50,951 nucleotides of DNA from Nevskia sp. (GTDB lineage Bacteria > Pseudomonadota > Gammaproteobacteria > Nevskiales > Nevskiaceae). Below, piece after piece: positions 41,518-50,570 of the stretch. The notes beneath the pieces were generated by a model, which ran no database searches, had not been told where the DNA came from, and saw nothing but the letters and a program-made list of their open reading frames with translations. Location: the NCBI GenBank assembly GCA_031291075.1, contig JARLJS010000131.1, positions 1-50,951 of the forward strand, in the 5' to 3' direction. Every line of letters begins with the position of its first letter. Positions within the stretch are counted from its first letter, which is position 1. The position numbers were made by a program, and so were the translations under genes.

Positions 41518-44500
41518 ATGAAGGCCAACCGCACTGCGGGACCGGTTGCGCGAACGGCGCTGTTGTGCCGCATCGCCGCAGCGGTCCTTTCGGCGCTGAC
41601 CCTGCTCGGCTTGTTCGAGCAGACGGTGTGGGCCAGCGCCTCCATACCAAGCGTCTTGCGGAGCGACACCGCGGACGCGGCGCAGCCGTCCGAGCTGCAG
41701 CGCGCACTGATCAAGGCCGTCGTCGAGGCTCACGTGCGGGCGCTCAGCCACTCCCCTGAAAGCGCTGCGGATCGCGTCGGCGTGACGGCGCCGGCGGATG
41801 CTGCAGCGTCCTCCCCGCTGCAGGCGGCCGTAGCCAGCCCGATCGGGCCTGCGCCGGGCCGCGGTTACGTGCGCCTGCCGGGGCACGTGCTGAAGGCGCT
41901 GGCGCGCGCGACGCTGGCCGTACCCGACGCGGTGGTGCCGTTGTCGCCCGCCGCTTCGGCGGCGCAGCAGGAGTTGACGCTCACGCTGGTGCTGAACCGC
42001 GACGATCAGGCCGGCTTCGACCGCTACATGAAGCAGGTCTACGATCCGGCTTCGAAGCAATACCGGCATTTCCTGAGCCAGGCACAAATCGCCCAGCGCT
42101 TCGGTCCTTCACCGAAGAGTTATCGCGCCGTCGCGGCCTATCTGCGCGCGCACGGATTCAAGCTGGTGGAGGGTTCCGGCAACCGCATGACGCTGACCGT
42201 GCGCGGCACTCGTGCAAAGGTGGAGCGGACATTCGCCGTCGGGATCGACGACTACCGCATCGGCGACACCGATTTCTATGCAAACTACGACGACCCCGCG
42301 CTGCCCACGCTCCTCGCCGCGCATGTTCACGCCATCGCCGGCCTGAACAGCCTGGGACAGCCGCAGAGCGTGACGCAACAGCAGCGGAATTTCCTCAGCA
42401 ACTGCTCCACCGCGGGCTCATTCTTCGGCCTGGTCCCCGTCTACGGAGTGCTGGGTGGCATCGTCGGCGGATTCTGCATCGGCCTGCTGCTGGGCGATGA
42501 TCTAAAAAAGGGGACCCCCGACATTTCCGACATCTGCAACGCTATCGTCGATGTCTACGGCGGCCTCGACGGCTTCGCCTTCGCCCTGGTAGCGCTGTTT
42601 GCCTCGCTGACCTGCAATCTGCTGGGCCTCTCCTCCCCGCCCCCGGCGGGACCGCCGACGCCCCCCGGTGTGCCGCCCTACAACCCGCCGCCGTCGGGCG
42701 GCGGCTCCGGCGGTTCCGGCAGTTCGGGAGGCTCGACCAGTTCCGGTAGTTCCAGCGGCTCAAGTTCCAGCGGCTCGAGCTCCAGCGGCTCAAGTTCCAG
42801 TGGTTCGAGTTCCAGTGGTTCGAGTTCCAGCGGCTCAAGTTCCAGCGGCTCGAGCTCCAGCGGTTCGGGTTCCAGCGGTTCTGCCAGCTCCGGCGGTTCT
42901 GGCAGTTCCGGTGGTTCTGGCAGTTCCGGTGGTTCGGGCAGTTCCGGTGGTTCGGGCAGTTCCGGTGGTTCGGGCAGCAGCTCCGGCAACGAGCAGCCGC
43001 CCTGCCTGTACGGAGTCTCGGCCAAACTGACCGCCAACCCCACCACCACGGCCGCCGGGCGGCCCGTGAACTTCGATGCCTCGGGCTCGACTGTGATCGA
43101 CGCGCCCTGCGGCGACTCCATCTCGAACTACGCCTTCACCTTCGGCGACGGTACGAACACCGTCAACCAAGCCACGCCGCAGATCAGCCACGCGTATAGC
43201 CGGCCCGGCACCTATGTCGCGAGCGTGCGCGTGTTCGATGGCGGTTCCGACTTCACCGCGGTGGCCTCGGTGACCATCACTGTGGGCGGTCTCCCCGGCG
43301 CCGCCGTACGCGTGAATCCCCAGGCGCGGGCGGGCGCCCGCGCCGGCCTAGGGGCGCGCTCTGGTGCGGCGGCGGTGACGGACGCCCGGCAGGCGGCGGC
43401 GCGGGCGGACGGTACCGGGCAGACCATCGGCCTGCTGGAGTTCGATGGCTTCAACATGTCCGACGTGACCGACTTCCTCAACCTGGTCGGCTTCCCGTCC
43501 ACCGCGGCCGGCAACCTGAGCGTGGTGCCCGTCAACGGCGGCGTGGCCAGCCCCGGCGCCAGTGAGGACGAGGTGCTGCTCGATATCGAAGCCGCGATGA
43601 CAGTGGCCCCCGGCGCCAAGGTGGTGGTCTACGAAGCGCCATTCAATCGCGGCGCGGCTAGCTACGAGGCGGCCTTCAACGCCATGATCGACGGCGGCTC
43701 GACCGTCATCAGCAACAGCTATTCGTCCTGCGAGGACCAGGTTTCCCTCGCCGACGCACAGGGCATCGACGCGATCCTGCAGACGGCGGCCGCGTCCGGC
43801 ATCAGCGTGTTCAACGGCGCCGGCGACAGCGGCAGCACCTGCCTCGACGGCAGCGCCAACACCATCGGCGTTCCCGCCGATTCGCCCAATGCCACGGCCG
43901 TGGGCGGCACCTCGCTGCAGATCGGCGCCGGCATGCTCTACGGCTCGGAGACCTACTGGAACGGCGGCAGCGCGATGCCGCCTTCGGGGCAGGGCGGCTT
44001 CGGCACCAGCCGCTATTTTCCGCGCCCGGCCTACCAGAACGGCCTCAACGCCGCCTCGGCGCGCTCCATCCCCGACGTCGCGGTGGAGGCGGATCCGGCA
44101 CACGGATTCATTCTCTGCCAAGCCGACAACGGTGGTTGCCCGAATGGGCAGATCTACGGCGGCACCAGCGCCGCCGCGCCGATCTGGGCGGCCTTTGCCG
44201 CGCTGCTGAACCAGGCGCAGGGCAGAAACCTGGGTTTCCTCAACCCGGTGATCTATCCCTACGCAAGCACTGCCGCATTCCACAACGCCGCGTCGATGGG
44301 CAGCGATTTCGCGCACGTCGGACTGGGCTCGCCGAACCTCGACGCCCTGTACCTGCAGATCAACGGCGCCACCGCCGGCACTCCCGACCCGGCGGCGTCC
44401 AGCGCCTACTTCAGGTCGGTGCTGGCGGCCGGGCAGGAAGGGCTGCCGTTGCTCAACGTGCCGGCCGACGGTTCCACCGCGGCGGAGATTACCGTGGTGC

Positions 44501-47500
44501 TGCGCGACGCCAGGGGTCACACCGTCGGCGGCAAGACGGTCACGCTCGCCGACAACGGCGGTAGCGTCAAGCTGGCGTCGGCCAGCGCGGTGACCTCGAC
44601 CAACAACGGCGCAGCGGTGTTCTCGGCCACCGACCTCAACCCGGAGTTCGTCACCTTCACCGTCACCGATACCAGCGACGGTATCGTGCTGCAGCAGCAG
44701 CCGGTGGTTGTATTCGGCGTGCCCGCGGCGGCCGATGCCGGGCTGACCGCCCTGCCGGCCACCGTAACCGCCGACGGCAGCAGCACGGTGACCATCACGG
44801 TAAAGCTGCAGGATGCGCTGGGGCGCCCCACGCCGGGTAAGCTGATCAGCGTGTCGCAGGGCAGCGGCCATTCCGTCATCTCGGGCACCAACCCGACCGT
44901 GACCGACAGCAACGGCCAGATCCAGCTCACCGCCACCGACGACACCAACGAAACGGTCAGCTATACGGCGATCGACGTGAGCGACAACAATCTGCCGGTG
45001 CCCGGTTCCGGCACGGTGACCTTTGGCAGCGCCGCCACCTCGGATTGCAACAGCAACGCGCCGGCCGGAGCCAACGGCTACGCCGTCACCACGTTTGCGA
45101 CCGGCTTTCCGGCGCAGGACTTCTTCTACGCCGACGTCAACTTCGGCGGCTGTCCGGGGGCGCTCAATCCCGCCTTCGATTCGTCGGGCAATGTCTACAT
45201 CCCGGATTTCCTGACCGGCAACATCTACCGCTTCGGCCTCGACGGCGGCAGCGCCGGCCCGGGCAACATCACCACCAACCCGACGCTGGGGCCCTCGCTC
45301 GGCACGCTGGTGTACAGCGGCGACGGCAAGGTCTACAGCACGCTGATCTCGGGTTCCTTCTTCACCGAGGGTTCCATCGTGCAGGTGGATCCGGCCAGCG
45401 GCACCATCCTGCGCACGGTGGCGACGGGCTACACCTGCCCGGGCGGCCTGGCGATCGATCCGCTCAGCGGCGACCTGTTCTTCGACGATGGATGTTACGG
45501 CGCAGGTTCGGACAACCCTTCGCTGTGGCGGATCACGGATCCCGCCAATACCGATCCCAACAATCCGACCTCGGTGTCGGTCTACGCGACCCTGCCGTAC
45601 ACCTCCAACGGCCAGATCGTGTTCGCCCCCAACGGCACCATGTACGTGATCACCGGCAACCCGGGCCGCTATCCCGGCGGCAACTTCATCGCCGAGGTGA
45701 CGGGGACCGGCGGTCCCCAGCCGGCGACCGTGACGACCCTGTCGGGCATCTACTCCGACAACGGTTCGCTGGCCGTCGGCCAGACCGGCAGCGACGGTGG
45801 CGTCAAGACGCTGGCCGTGCACGAGAGCCCGAGCGGCGGCCCGGCCGGCGGCGCGCTGGAGACCGTCGACATCACCACCGTCACTCCGACGGTGGATCTG
45901 GTGCTGGCCACCGGCGACATCGGCATCGGCGTCATCGGTCCGGACGGCTGCAACTACGTCGGCGACCATCACGTGGTCTACAAGCTCGCCCCCAGCAGCG
46001 GCAGTTGCGGGCTGACGCCGACCAGTACCGCGCCGTCGTTGACGCTGTCCCCGCCCAGCGTGAGCCCGAGCCCGGCGCAGGGCGCCGCGCAGACGTTCAC
46101 CGCCAGCCTGCACAACGTGAGCGCCGCCGCCGGCGTGCCGGTGCTGTTCTCGGTGATCGGCGCCAACCCGCAGCTCAAGCTGGTCGATACCGACGCCGGT
46201 GGCCAGGCCACGTTCAGCTATACGGCGAGGCACAGCGGCAACGACACCATTGTCGCTTCGGCCACCGTCAGCAGCTCCTCCGTCACCACCAATGCGGTCC
46301 GGGCCAGGGCCTATCCGCATGCGGCCCGGCCCAGCCGCGCCGCCGCGGCCGCACCGGTCGCTCCGGTCGCTCCGGTCGCTCCGCTGGAAGACCGCGGCGG
46401 CGGTGTGGCCTACGCTGGCCGGGCGCCGCAATACCCGGGACGCAACTACCCGGCGGTGGTGCGCGGCACGCCAGTGGTGGCGCGCGGCGCCGCCCCTCGC
46501 GCCGCCGTCGCGGCGCCCCAGGCGGCCGGTGCCCAGTCCAGCATTTCGCTGCTTTCCAACAAGGCGCAGGTCGCCTGGTCCGCCGGGCAGGACCTGTCGG
46601 TGCTCAACCTCAACCTGAGCCCCACCGGCGGCATGCCCGGTCAAACCGTCACGCTGATCGGCTCGCTGTCGGATGTTTCGGTCAACCCAGTTGCCGCCGC
46701 AGCGGGGCAGTCCGTCACGTTCAACGTGGGCGGGGCGAGCTGCACTGCCGCCACCGGCGCGAGCGGCATCGCGAGCTGCCAGGTCACCGTGCCGGCAGCG
46801 GGCTCGTATACCCTGACCGCGGCTTTCGCTGGAACATCCCAGCTCGCCGCCGCCAGCGCATCCGTCGCATTCCAGGTGACGGCGGCGCCGGTGTCGCCGC
46901 CGCCGGTGGTGACGATCGCGGTGAACCCGTCGTCCATCACGCTCGGCGAGAGCGCCACGCTGAGCTGGTCGACGGCCAATGCCGCCGGCGCCACCTGCAC
47001 GGCCAGCGGCGGTTGGAGCGGCAGCGAGCCGGCGAGCGGCACGCAGGCCGAGACCCCCTCGGCATCGGGAACCGTGGTGTACACCCTGAGCTGCGCCGGC
47101 CCCGGCGGGACTGGTAGCGCCTCCGCCACGCTGTCCGTGGCGCAGCCGCTGGCGCAGGTGAACGTGAAGTCCGGCGGCGGTCCCTTCGCTTGGCCGATGG
47201 CCCTGCTGTTCGGCCTGCTGGTGCTGCTGCGGCGCAGGCGGGCCGCGCTGCGCCGCCGCTTGGCCATGGGCCTGGTCGCGCTCGGCGCGGTGCCCGGGCT
47301 GGCGCAGGCGGACGAACCTGTGGCGATGACCGACCGTCTCTATGTCGGCCTGCGGGCAGGCGCCATGCAACTCGGCGGCGACACTGGCAGGCTGGAGACG
47401 CGGCTCGGCGCGGCGGGTTTCCCGGCTGTCCAGGCCAAGGTCGACACCACCGCCGCAGCCGGCACGGTCTACTTCGGCTACGAACTCATGCCGCATGCCG

Positions 47501-47910
47501 ACGTCGAGTTCGCCTACTCCTACCGCCAGGGGACGGTGGCCACACTCAGCGGCGCCGTTCCCTCGGCGTCGAGCGCTTCGGCTCTGCTGCAAGCATCGAC
47601 CGGCTTGGTCCGCGGCTACGGCGACATCTATGCCGTTTCGTTCCGCGAGCGGGGGGAACTGCTGCCGCGCCTTACGCTCAACCCGCGTGTCGGCGCGTTC
47701 CTGTGGGACAGCCGGGTCACAGCTGACACCGGCGGCGGCGGCACCAGCACCACCCACAGCGGTGGCGGCATCACGTTGGGCTTGGGCCTGGCCTACCGCG
47801 TCTGGGGAGGTCTGGAGATGGGCGCGGGCGTCGACTACTTCCGCGGCAACCCGGTCAATACCGGCACGCTCTACGCCGGCTCGGCCGAATGGCGCTTCGG
47901 CGGACGCTGA
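41518..47910 (+). CDS. Giant S53 (sedolisin) protease fused to an outer-membrane beta-barrel
   Basis: About 2130 residues; start at the ATG after AGGGAG. In order: signal peptide; pro-kumamolisin propeptide (about 140-290); a hydrophobic, Cys-containing stretch (about 300-380); Ser/Gly repeats (395-490); a PKD-like domain (495-590); the S53 catalytic domain with Glu685, Asp689 and Ser884 (GGTSAAAP); two invasin-like Ig domains; an NHL-like propeller; more Ig-like domains; then a GlyGly-CTERM-like tail (GGGPFAWPMALLFGLLVLLRRRR, about 1886-1910). With no stop codon the frame continues through a second signal-peptide-like segment (LAMGLVALGAVPGLAQADEP) into a barrel of about 200 residues ending SAEWRFGGR. 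The protein may be exported, sorted and cut into a protease and a barrel. It is the fourth gene of the CHAT-sigma run, behind a structured leader. Confidence 0.85.
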   Translation: MKANRTAGPVARTALLCRIAAAVLSALTLLGLFEQTVWASASIPSVLRSDTADAAQPSELQRALIKAVVEAHVRALSHSPESAADRVGVTAPADAAASSPLQAAVASPIGPAPGRGYVRLPGHVLKALARATLAVPDAVVPLSPAASAAQQELTLTLVLNRDDQAGFDRYMKQVYDPASKQYRHFLSQAQIAQRFGPSPKSYRAVAAYLRAHGFKLVEGSGNRMTLTVRGTRAKVERTFAVGIDDYRIGDTDFYANYDDPALPTLLAAHVHAIAGLNSLGQPQSVTQQQRNFLSNCSTAGSFFGLVPVYGVLGGIVGGFCIGLLLGDDLKKGTPDISDICNAIVDVYGGLDGFAFALVALFASLTCNLLGLSSPPPAGPPTPPGVPPYNPPPSGGGSGGSGSSGGSTSSGSSSGSSSSGSSSSGSSSSGSSSSGSSSSGSSSSGSSSSGSGSSGSASSGGSGSSGGSGSSGGSGSSGGSGSSGGSGSSSGNEQPPCLYGVSAKLTANPTTTAAGRPVNFDASGSTVIDAPCGDSISNYAFTFGDGTNTVNQATPQISHAYSRPGTYVASVRVFDGGSDFTAVASVTITVGGLPGAAVRVNPQARAGARAGLGARSGAAAVTDARQAAARADGTGQTIGLLEFDGFNMSDVTDFLNLVGFPSTAAGNLSVVPVNGGVASPGASEDEVLLDIEAAMTVAPGAKVVVYEAPFNRGAASYEAAFNAMIDGGSTVISNSYSSCEDQVSLADAQGIDAILQTAAASGISVFNGAGDSGSTCLDGSANTIGVPADSPNATAVGGTSLQIGAGMLYGSETYWNGGSAMPPSGQGGFGTSRYFPRPAYQNGLNAASARSIPDVAVEADPAHGFILCQADNGGCPNGQIYGGTSAAAPIWAAFAALLNQAQGRNLGFLNPVIYPYASTAAFHNAASMGSDFAHVGLGSPNLDALYLQINGATAGTPDPAASSAYFRSVLAAGQEGLPLLNVPADGSTAAEITVVLRDARGHTVGGKTVTLADNGGSVKLASASAVTSTNNGAAVFSATDLNPEFVTFTVTDTSDGIVLQQQPVVVFGVPAAADAGLTALPATVTADGSSTVTITVKLQDALGRPTPGKLISVSQGSGHSVISGTNPTVTDSNGQIQLTATDDTNETVSYTAIDVSDNNLPVPGSGTVTFGSAATSDCNSNAPAGANGYAVTTFATGFPAQDFFYADVNFGGCPGALNPAFDSSGNVYIPDFLTGNIYRFGLDGGSAGPGNITTNPTLGPSLGTLVYSGDGKVYSTLISGSFFTEGSIVQVDPASGTILRTVATGYTCPGGLAIDPLSGDLFFDDGCYGAGSDNPSLWRITDPANTDPNNPTSVSVYATLPYTSNGQIVFAPNGTMYVITGNPGRYPGGNFIAEVTGTGGPQPATVTTLSGIYSDNGSLAVGQTGSDGGVKTLAVHESPSGGPAGGALETVDITTVTPTVDLVLATGDIGIGVIGPDGCNYVGDHHVVYKLAPSSGSCGLTPTSTAPSLTLSPPSVSPSPAQGAAQTFTASLHNVSAAAGVPVLFSVIGANPQLKLVDTDAGGQATFSYTARHSGNDTIVASATVSSSSVTTNAVRARAYPHAARPSRAAAAAPVAPVAPVAPLEDRGGGVAYAGRAPQYPGRNYPAVVRGTPVVARGAAPRAAVAAPQAAGAQSSISLLSNKAQVAWSAGQDLSVLNLNLSPTGGMPGQTVTLIGSLSDVSVNPVAAAAGQSVTFNVGGASCTAATGASGIASCQVTVPAAGSYTLTAAFAGTSQLAAASASVAFQVTAAPVSPPPVVTIAVNPSSITLGESATLSWSTANAAGATCTASGGWSGSEPASGTQAETPSASGTVVYTLSCAGPGGTGSASATLSVAQPLAQVNVKSGGGPFAWPMALLFGLLVLLRRRRAALRRRLAMGLVALGAVPGLAQADEPVAMTDRLYVGLRAGAMQLGGDTGRLETRLGAAGFPAVQAKVDTTAAAGTVYFGYELMPHADVEFAYSYRQGTVATLSGAVPSASSASALLQASTGLVRGYGDIYAVSFRERGELLPRLTLNPRVGAFLWDSRVTADTGGGGTSTTHSGGGITLGLGLAYRVWGGLEMGAGVDYFRGNPVNTGTLYAGSAEWRFGGR
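42697..42988 (+). repeat. In-frame Ser/Gly tandem repeats
   Basis: About 20 imperfect 15-base units, first of the type AGTTCCAGCGGCTCG and then GGCAGTTCCGGTGGTTC, encode Ser-Ser-Ser-Gly-Ser and Gly-Ser-Ser-Gly-Gly runs. They form a flexible linker between the hydrophobic stretch and the PKD domain of the giant protease. Third-position changes between units show the repeats are old enough to have diverged. Such arrays vary in copy number between strains. Confidence 0.9.
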
Positions 47911-47920
47911 CCGCCATCCC

Positions 47921-48283
47921 TCACTTCAGGCAGACCGCTTCGACGTTATTGCCATCCGGATCGAACAGGAACGCCGCGTAGTAGCTTGGGCTGTAGTCGG
48001 CGCGTAGCCCGGGCCGGCCGTTGTCGCGCCCGCCAGCCTTGAGGCCGCCCTTGTGGAAACCATCCACCGCGGCATGGTTGCCGGCACGGAACGCCAGGTG
48101 CGTGCCCGCTCCCGCTGCGCCCTTGGCCGGGTACAGCCACAGCGCCGGAGCGCCCTTCGGCCCGAAACCGGCGCTGCCTTCGTCGTGGCAGCACAGCACG
48201 TGGCCCAGCGGTGTCAGCGCGGCGGTGTAGAAGCGCACCGCGGCGTCGAGGTCCTTCACTTTCACACCGACATGGTCGTACAT
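47921..48283 (-). CDS. VOC family (glyoxalase/bleomycin-resistance-like) protein
   Basis: A 120-residue one-domain vicinal-oxygen-chelate protein. It opens with MYDHVGVKVKDLDAAVRFYTAALTPLGH and ends with FLFDPDGNNVEAVCLK, the two strands that carry metal ligands (His4, Glu near the end), with THLAFRA between. The metal-dependent reaction is unknown; members include glyoxalases, dioxygenases and resistance proteins. AAGGAG precedes the ATG. It lies 27 bases after the gene at 48311-48847 on the same strand and the two are probably co-transcribed. Confidence 0.88.
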   Translation of the reverse strand: MYDHVGVKVKDLDAAVRFYTAALTPLGHVLCCHDEGSAGFGPKGAPALWLYPAKGAAGAGTHLAFRAGNHAAVDGFHKGGLKAGGRDNGRPGLRADYSPSYYAAFLFDPDGNNVEAVCLK

Positions 48284-48310
48284 GGGAAATCTCCTTGCTT
48301 GGTGGATGAT

Positions 48311-48847
48311 TCAGGCGCGCCGTGCGCGCATTTCCAGCTGCAGGTGCCAGCTCGCGCCGTCGTCGTCCGACACCTCGCCGAGCCAGCGGAAGCTGCGCGG
48401 TGTGATGTCGCGGAAGCTCCAGCGCATCGGTGTGCCCTCCACGGTCTGGCCGAGCTGTACGATGCAGCCGTCGTCCGCGCGCCCGACCTGGGTGACCCAG
48501 AAGCCGAGCGCCGGGTCGATCCAGTTGATGCGCCAGGTCTGCGTCTGCGGCTGGTACATGCGGATGGTGGTGCCGTAGCGCAGCGGGTAGCCCGCCGGCG
48601 GGCCCTGGTTGCGGCGTGGGCCGGGTGGGGCGATCCACACGTCCTGGATCGCGCGACCCTGCAGCACCCAGCCGAAGTGCCATTCACCCTCCGACTGGTC
48701 GATGGCACCGTCCGCGAAGTAGTCGCTGAGCTCGAGGTTCCAGGAGCCGACGAAGCGGCCGTAGAGCTGCAGCGCTTCGGCATGCTGCGGGTCGGGGCCT
48801 GCCGCGTGCAGGGCTTCGAGGAACGGATTGCTGGCTGGAAGTTTCAT
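48311..48847 (-). CDS. Lipocalin-like hypothetical protein (DUF1579-type)
   Basis: A 178-residue cytoplasmic protein without signal peptide. Strand-rich segments with Trp and Gly (FVGSWNLELSDYF, GEWHFGWVLQGRAIQDVWIAPP, YGTTIRMYQPQTQTWRINWIDP, GFWVTQVGRADDG) resemble small lipocalin-like barrels such as DUF1579 proteins that bind hydrophobic ligands. The match is by pattern only. It is first of a two-gene unit with the VOC protein. The ribosome site is weak. Confidence 0.65.
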   Translation of the reverse strand: MKLPASNPFLEALHAAGPDPQHAEALQLYGRFVGSWNLELSDYFADGAIDQSEGEWHFGWVLQGRAIQDVWIAPPGPRRNQGPPAGYPLRYGTTIRMYQPQTQTWRINWIDPALGFWVTQVGRADDGCIVQLGQTVEGTPMRWSFRDITPRSFRWLGEVSDDDGASWHLQLEMRARRA

Positions 48848-49049
48848 GGTGATCGGCGCTTGGCGCGGGGATGCCCGCCTTGCCGACTACCTTAGTGACA
48901 CCCATCCCGTGCGGCTGTCGAAATCCTGCGCGATTCGTCCGGATGTGCGCTTCGTCACAAAACACTGGCGCCGCTTCACCGGTTTGCAACCTTTCCGGCG
49001 CAAGTTGCGGTCACAGTATCGGATTCCGCCACGCGCGCAAGAGGTTGCC

Positions 49050-50570
49050 ATGACCAGCAAATCACAGCCGAAACACCCGGGCGGCAAGGCTCCGGCTCCG
49101 CACACCGTCGGCGACGGTACACCCGCGCCCGCTGGATTGCTGGGCTCGATCGAGCACGTCGTGGTGCTGATGCTGGAGAACCGTTCGTTCGACCACATGC
49201 TGGGCCTGCTCTATGCCGGCAGCGGCAACGTCTCGCCGGCCGGCCAGCCGTTCGAGGGATTGACCGGCGAGGAAACCAATCCCGATGCCAACGGCGCCGC
49301 GGTGCAGGTGTATCCCATCAACTCCAAGACCGCGAACGCCTATTTCATGCCGGGCGCGGACCCGGGTGAGGGCTACTCGGCCACCAACTCGCAGCTATTC
49401 GGCAGCATCACCGCGCCGAACCCGCCGGTGGCCACCAGCCAGGGCTTCGTCACGGACTACGCCTATACCCTGGGCTGGGAGGCGAAGGAGAAATGGTCGA
49501 TCCTGCCCGGTACCGTGGCGTCCGACATCATGGGCGTGTTCACGCCGCAGACGCTGCCGGTGCTGTCCGGCCTGGCCGCCGGTTACGCGGTGTGCGACCA
49601 CTGGTACAGCTCGGTGCCGACCGAGACCATGCCCAATCGCGCCTTCGCCTGCGCCGCCACCTCGCAGGGCCACATGGACGACAAGACCAAGACCTTCACC
49701 TCGCCCAGCATCTTCGGCGCGCTGGGCAATGCGGGCATCGGCTGGTCCATCTACGGCTACGACGCCGACCCGCTGACGCGACACAATTTCCCCGATACCA
49801 CCTCGGCCGACGACAGCCACTTCGGCCAGTTCGCCGACTTCAAGACCGCAGCCGCCGCCGGCACGCTCGCCGCCTTCACCTTCCTGGAGCCGAGCTGGGA
49901 TTCGGCCGGCAACAGCCAGCACCCCAACTACGACGTGGCGCTGGGCGAGCAGCTCATCCACGACGTGTACTACGCCCTGCGCAACGGGCCGGCCTGGAAC
50001 CAGACCCTGCTGATCGTCACCTACGACGAGCACGGCGGCTGCTACGACCACGTGGCGCCGCCGTCCAGCGCGGTGCCGCCGGACGACTCGGCGGGCGAGT
50101 ACGGCTTCGACTTCACCCGCTTCGGCGTGCGCGTGCCGACCGTGCTGGTGTCGCCGCTGATCGCCGCCGGCACTGTCTTCCGCGTGCCCGCCGGCAGCAT
50201 GCCGCTGGACCACACCTCGATCCTCAAGACGGTCGAGCTGCGCTGGAACCTGCCGCCGCTGACCAAGCGCGACGCCGCTGCGCCGGACGTGGGCGCGGTG
50301 CTCACGCTCGCCACCCCGCGCACCGACGATCCGCTGCAAGGCGTGGTGGTGCCGGTGTCGAGCGGCACCAACCCTTCGGCGGAGCAGCCTTCGCACCTGC
50401 AGCAGATCCACGCCGAGCTGCTGGCGCAGCTGCCGGTGCCGGATCACCAGGGCGGCGCGCACCACCTCATGCCGGCGCTGCGCACCAATGCCGACTACAA
50501 GAAATACATCAAGGAGCGTACGGCGGCGTGGAAGGCGTCGCGCAAGGGTTCAGGCGCCAGGCATGCGTGA
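49050..50570 (+). CDS. Phosphoesterase family protein (phospholipase C/AcpA-like)
   Basis: A 506-residue hydrolase of the family that includes bacterial phosphatidylcholine-type phospholipase C and acid phosphatase AcpA. The N-terminal active-site motif is VVVLMLENRSFDHMLG, and TYDEHGGCYDHVAPP holds further metal ligands. Length is right for the compact AcpA-like members. I start at the ATG at 49050, after GAGG; the in-frame stretch upstream looks non-coding. No signal peptide is evident: the first 30 residues are polar and Pro-rich, so export, if any, would need another route. Its last 21 bases overlap the convergent AraC gene. Confidence 0.88.
   Translation: MTSKSQPKHPGGKAPAPHTVGDGTPAPAGLLGSIEHVVVLMLENRSFDHMLGLLYAGSGNVSPAGQPFEGLTGEETNPDANGAAVQVYPINSKTANAYFMPGADPGEGYSATNSQLFGSITAPNPPVATSQGFVTDYAYTLGWEAKEKWSILPGTVASDIMGVFTPQTLPVLSGLAAGYAVCDHWYSSVPTETMPNRAFACAATSQGHMDDKTKTFTSPSIFGALGNAGIGWSIYGYDADPLTRHNFPDTTSADDSHFGQFADFKTAAAAGTLAAFTFLEPSWDSAGNSQHPNYDVALGEQLIHDVYYALRNGPAWNQTLLIVTYDEHGGCYDHVAPPSSAVPPDDSAGEYGFDFTRFGVRVPTVLVSPLIAAGTVFRVPAGSMPLDHTSILKTVELRWNLPPLTKRDAAAPDVGAVLTLATPRTDDPLQGVVVPVSSGTNPSAEQPSHLQQIHAELLAQLPVPDHQGGAHHLMPALRTNADYKKYIKERTAAWKASRKGSGARHA

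Noticed and set aside
42697-42988. Tandem repeats as a CRISPR array
   Set aside because: The units are contiguous 15-base codon repeats in frame within a protease gene, with no spacers.
43348-47757. A long minus-strand open frame inside the giant protease gene
   Set aside because: Low-complexity Arg/Gly/Val-rich translation with no motifs, fully antisense to well-supported S53, Ig-like and barrel domains.
48828-49049. N-terminal extension of the phosphoesterase
   Set aside because: The added residues have no family match, and the start overlaps the opposite gene; the ATG at 49050 has a ribosome site and precedes the conserved region.
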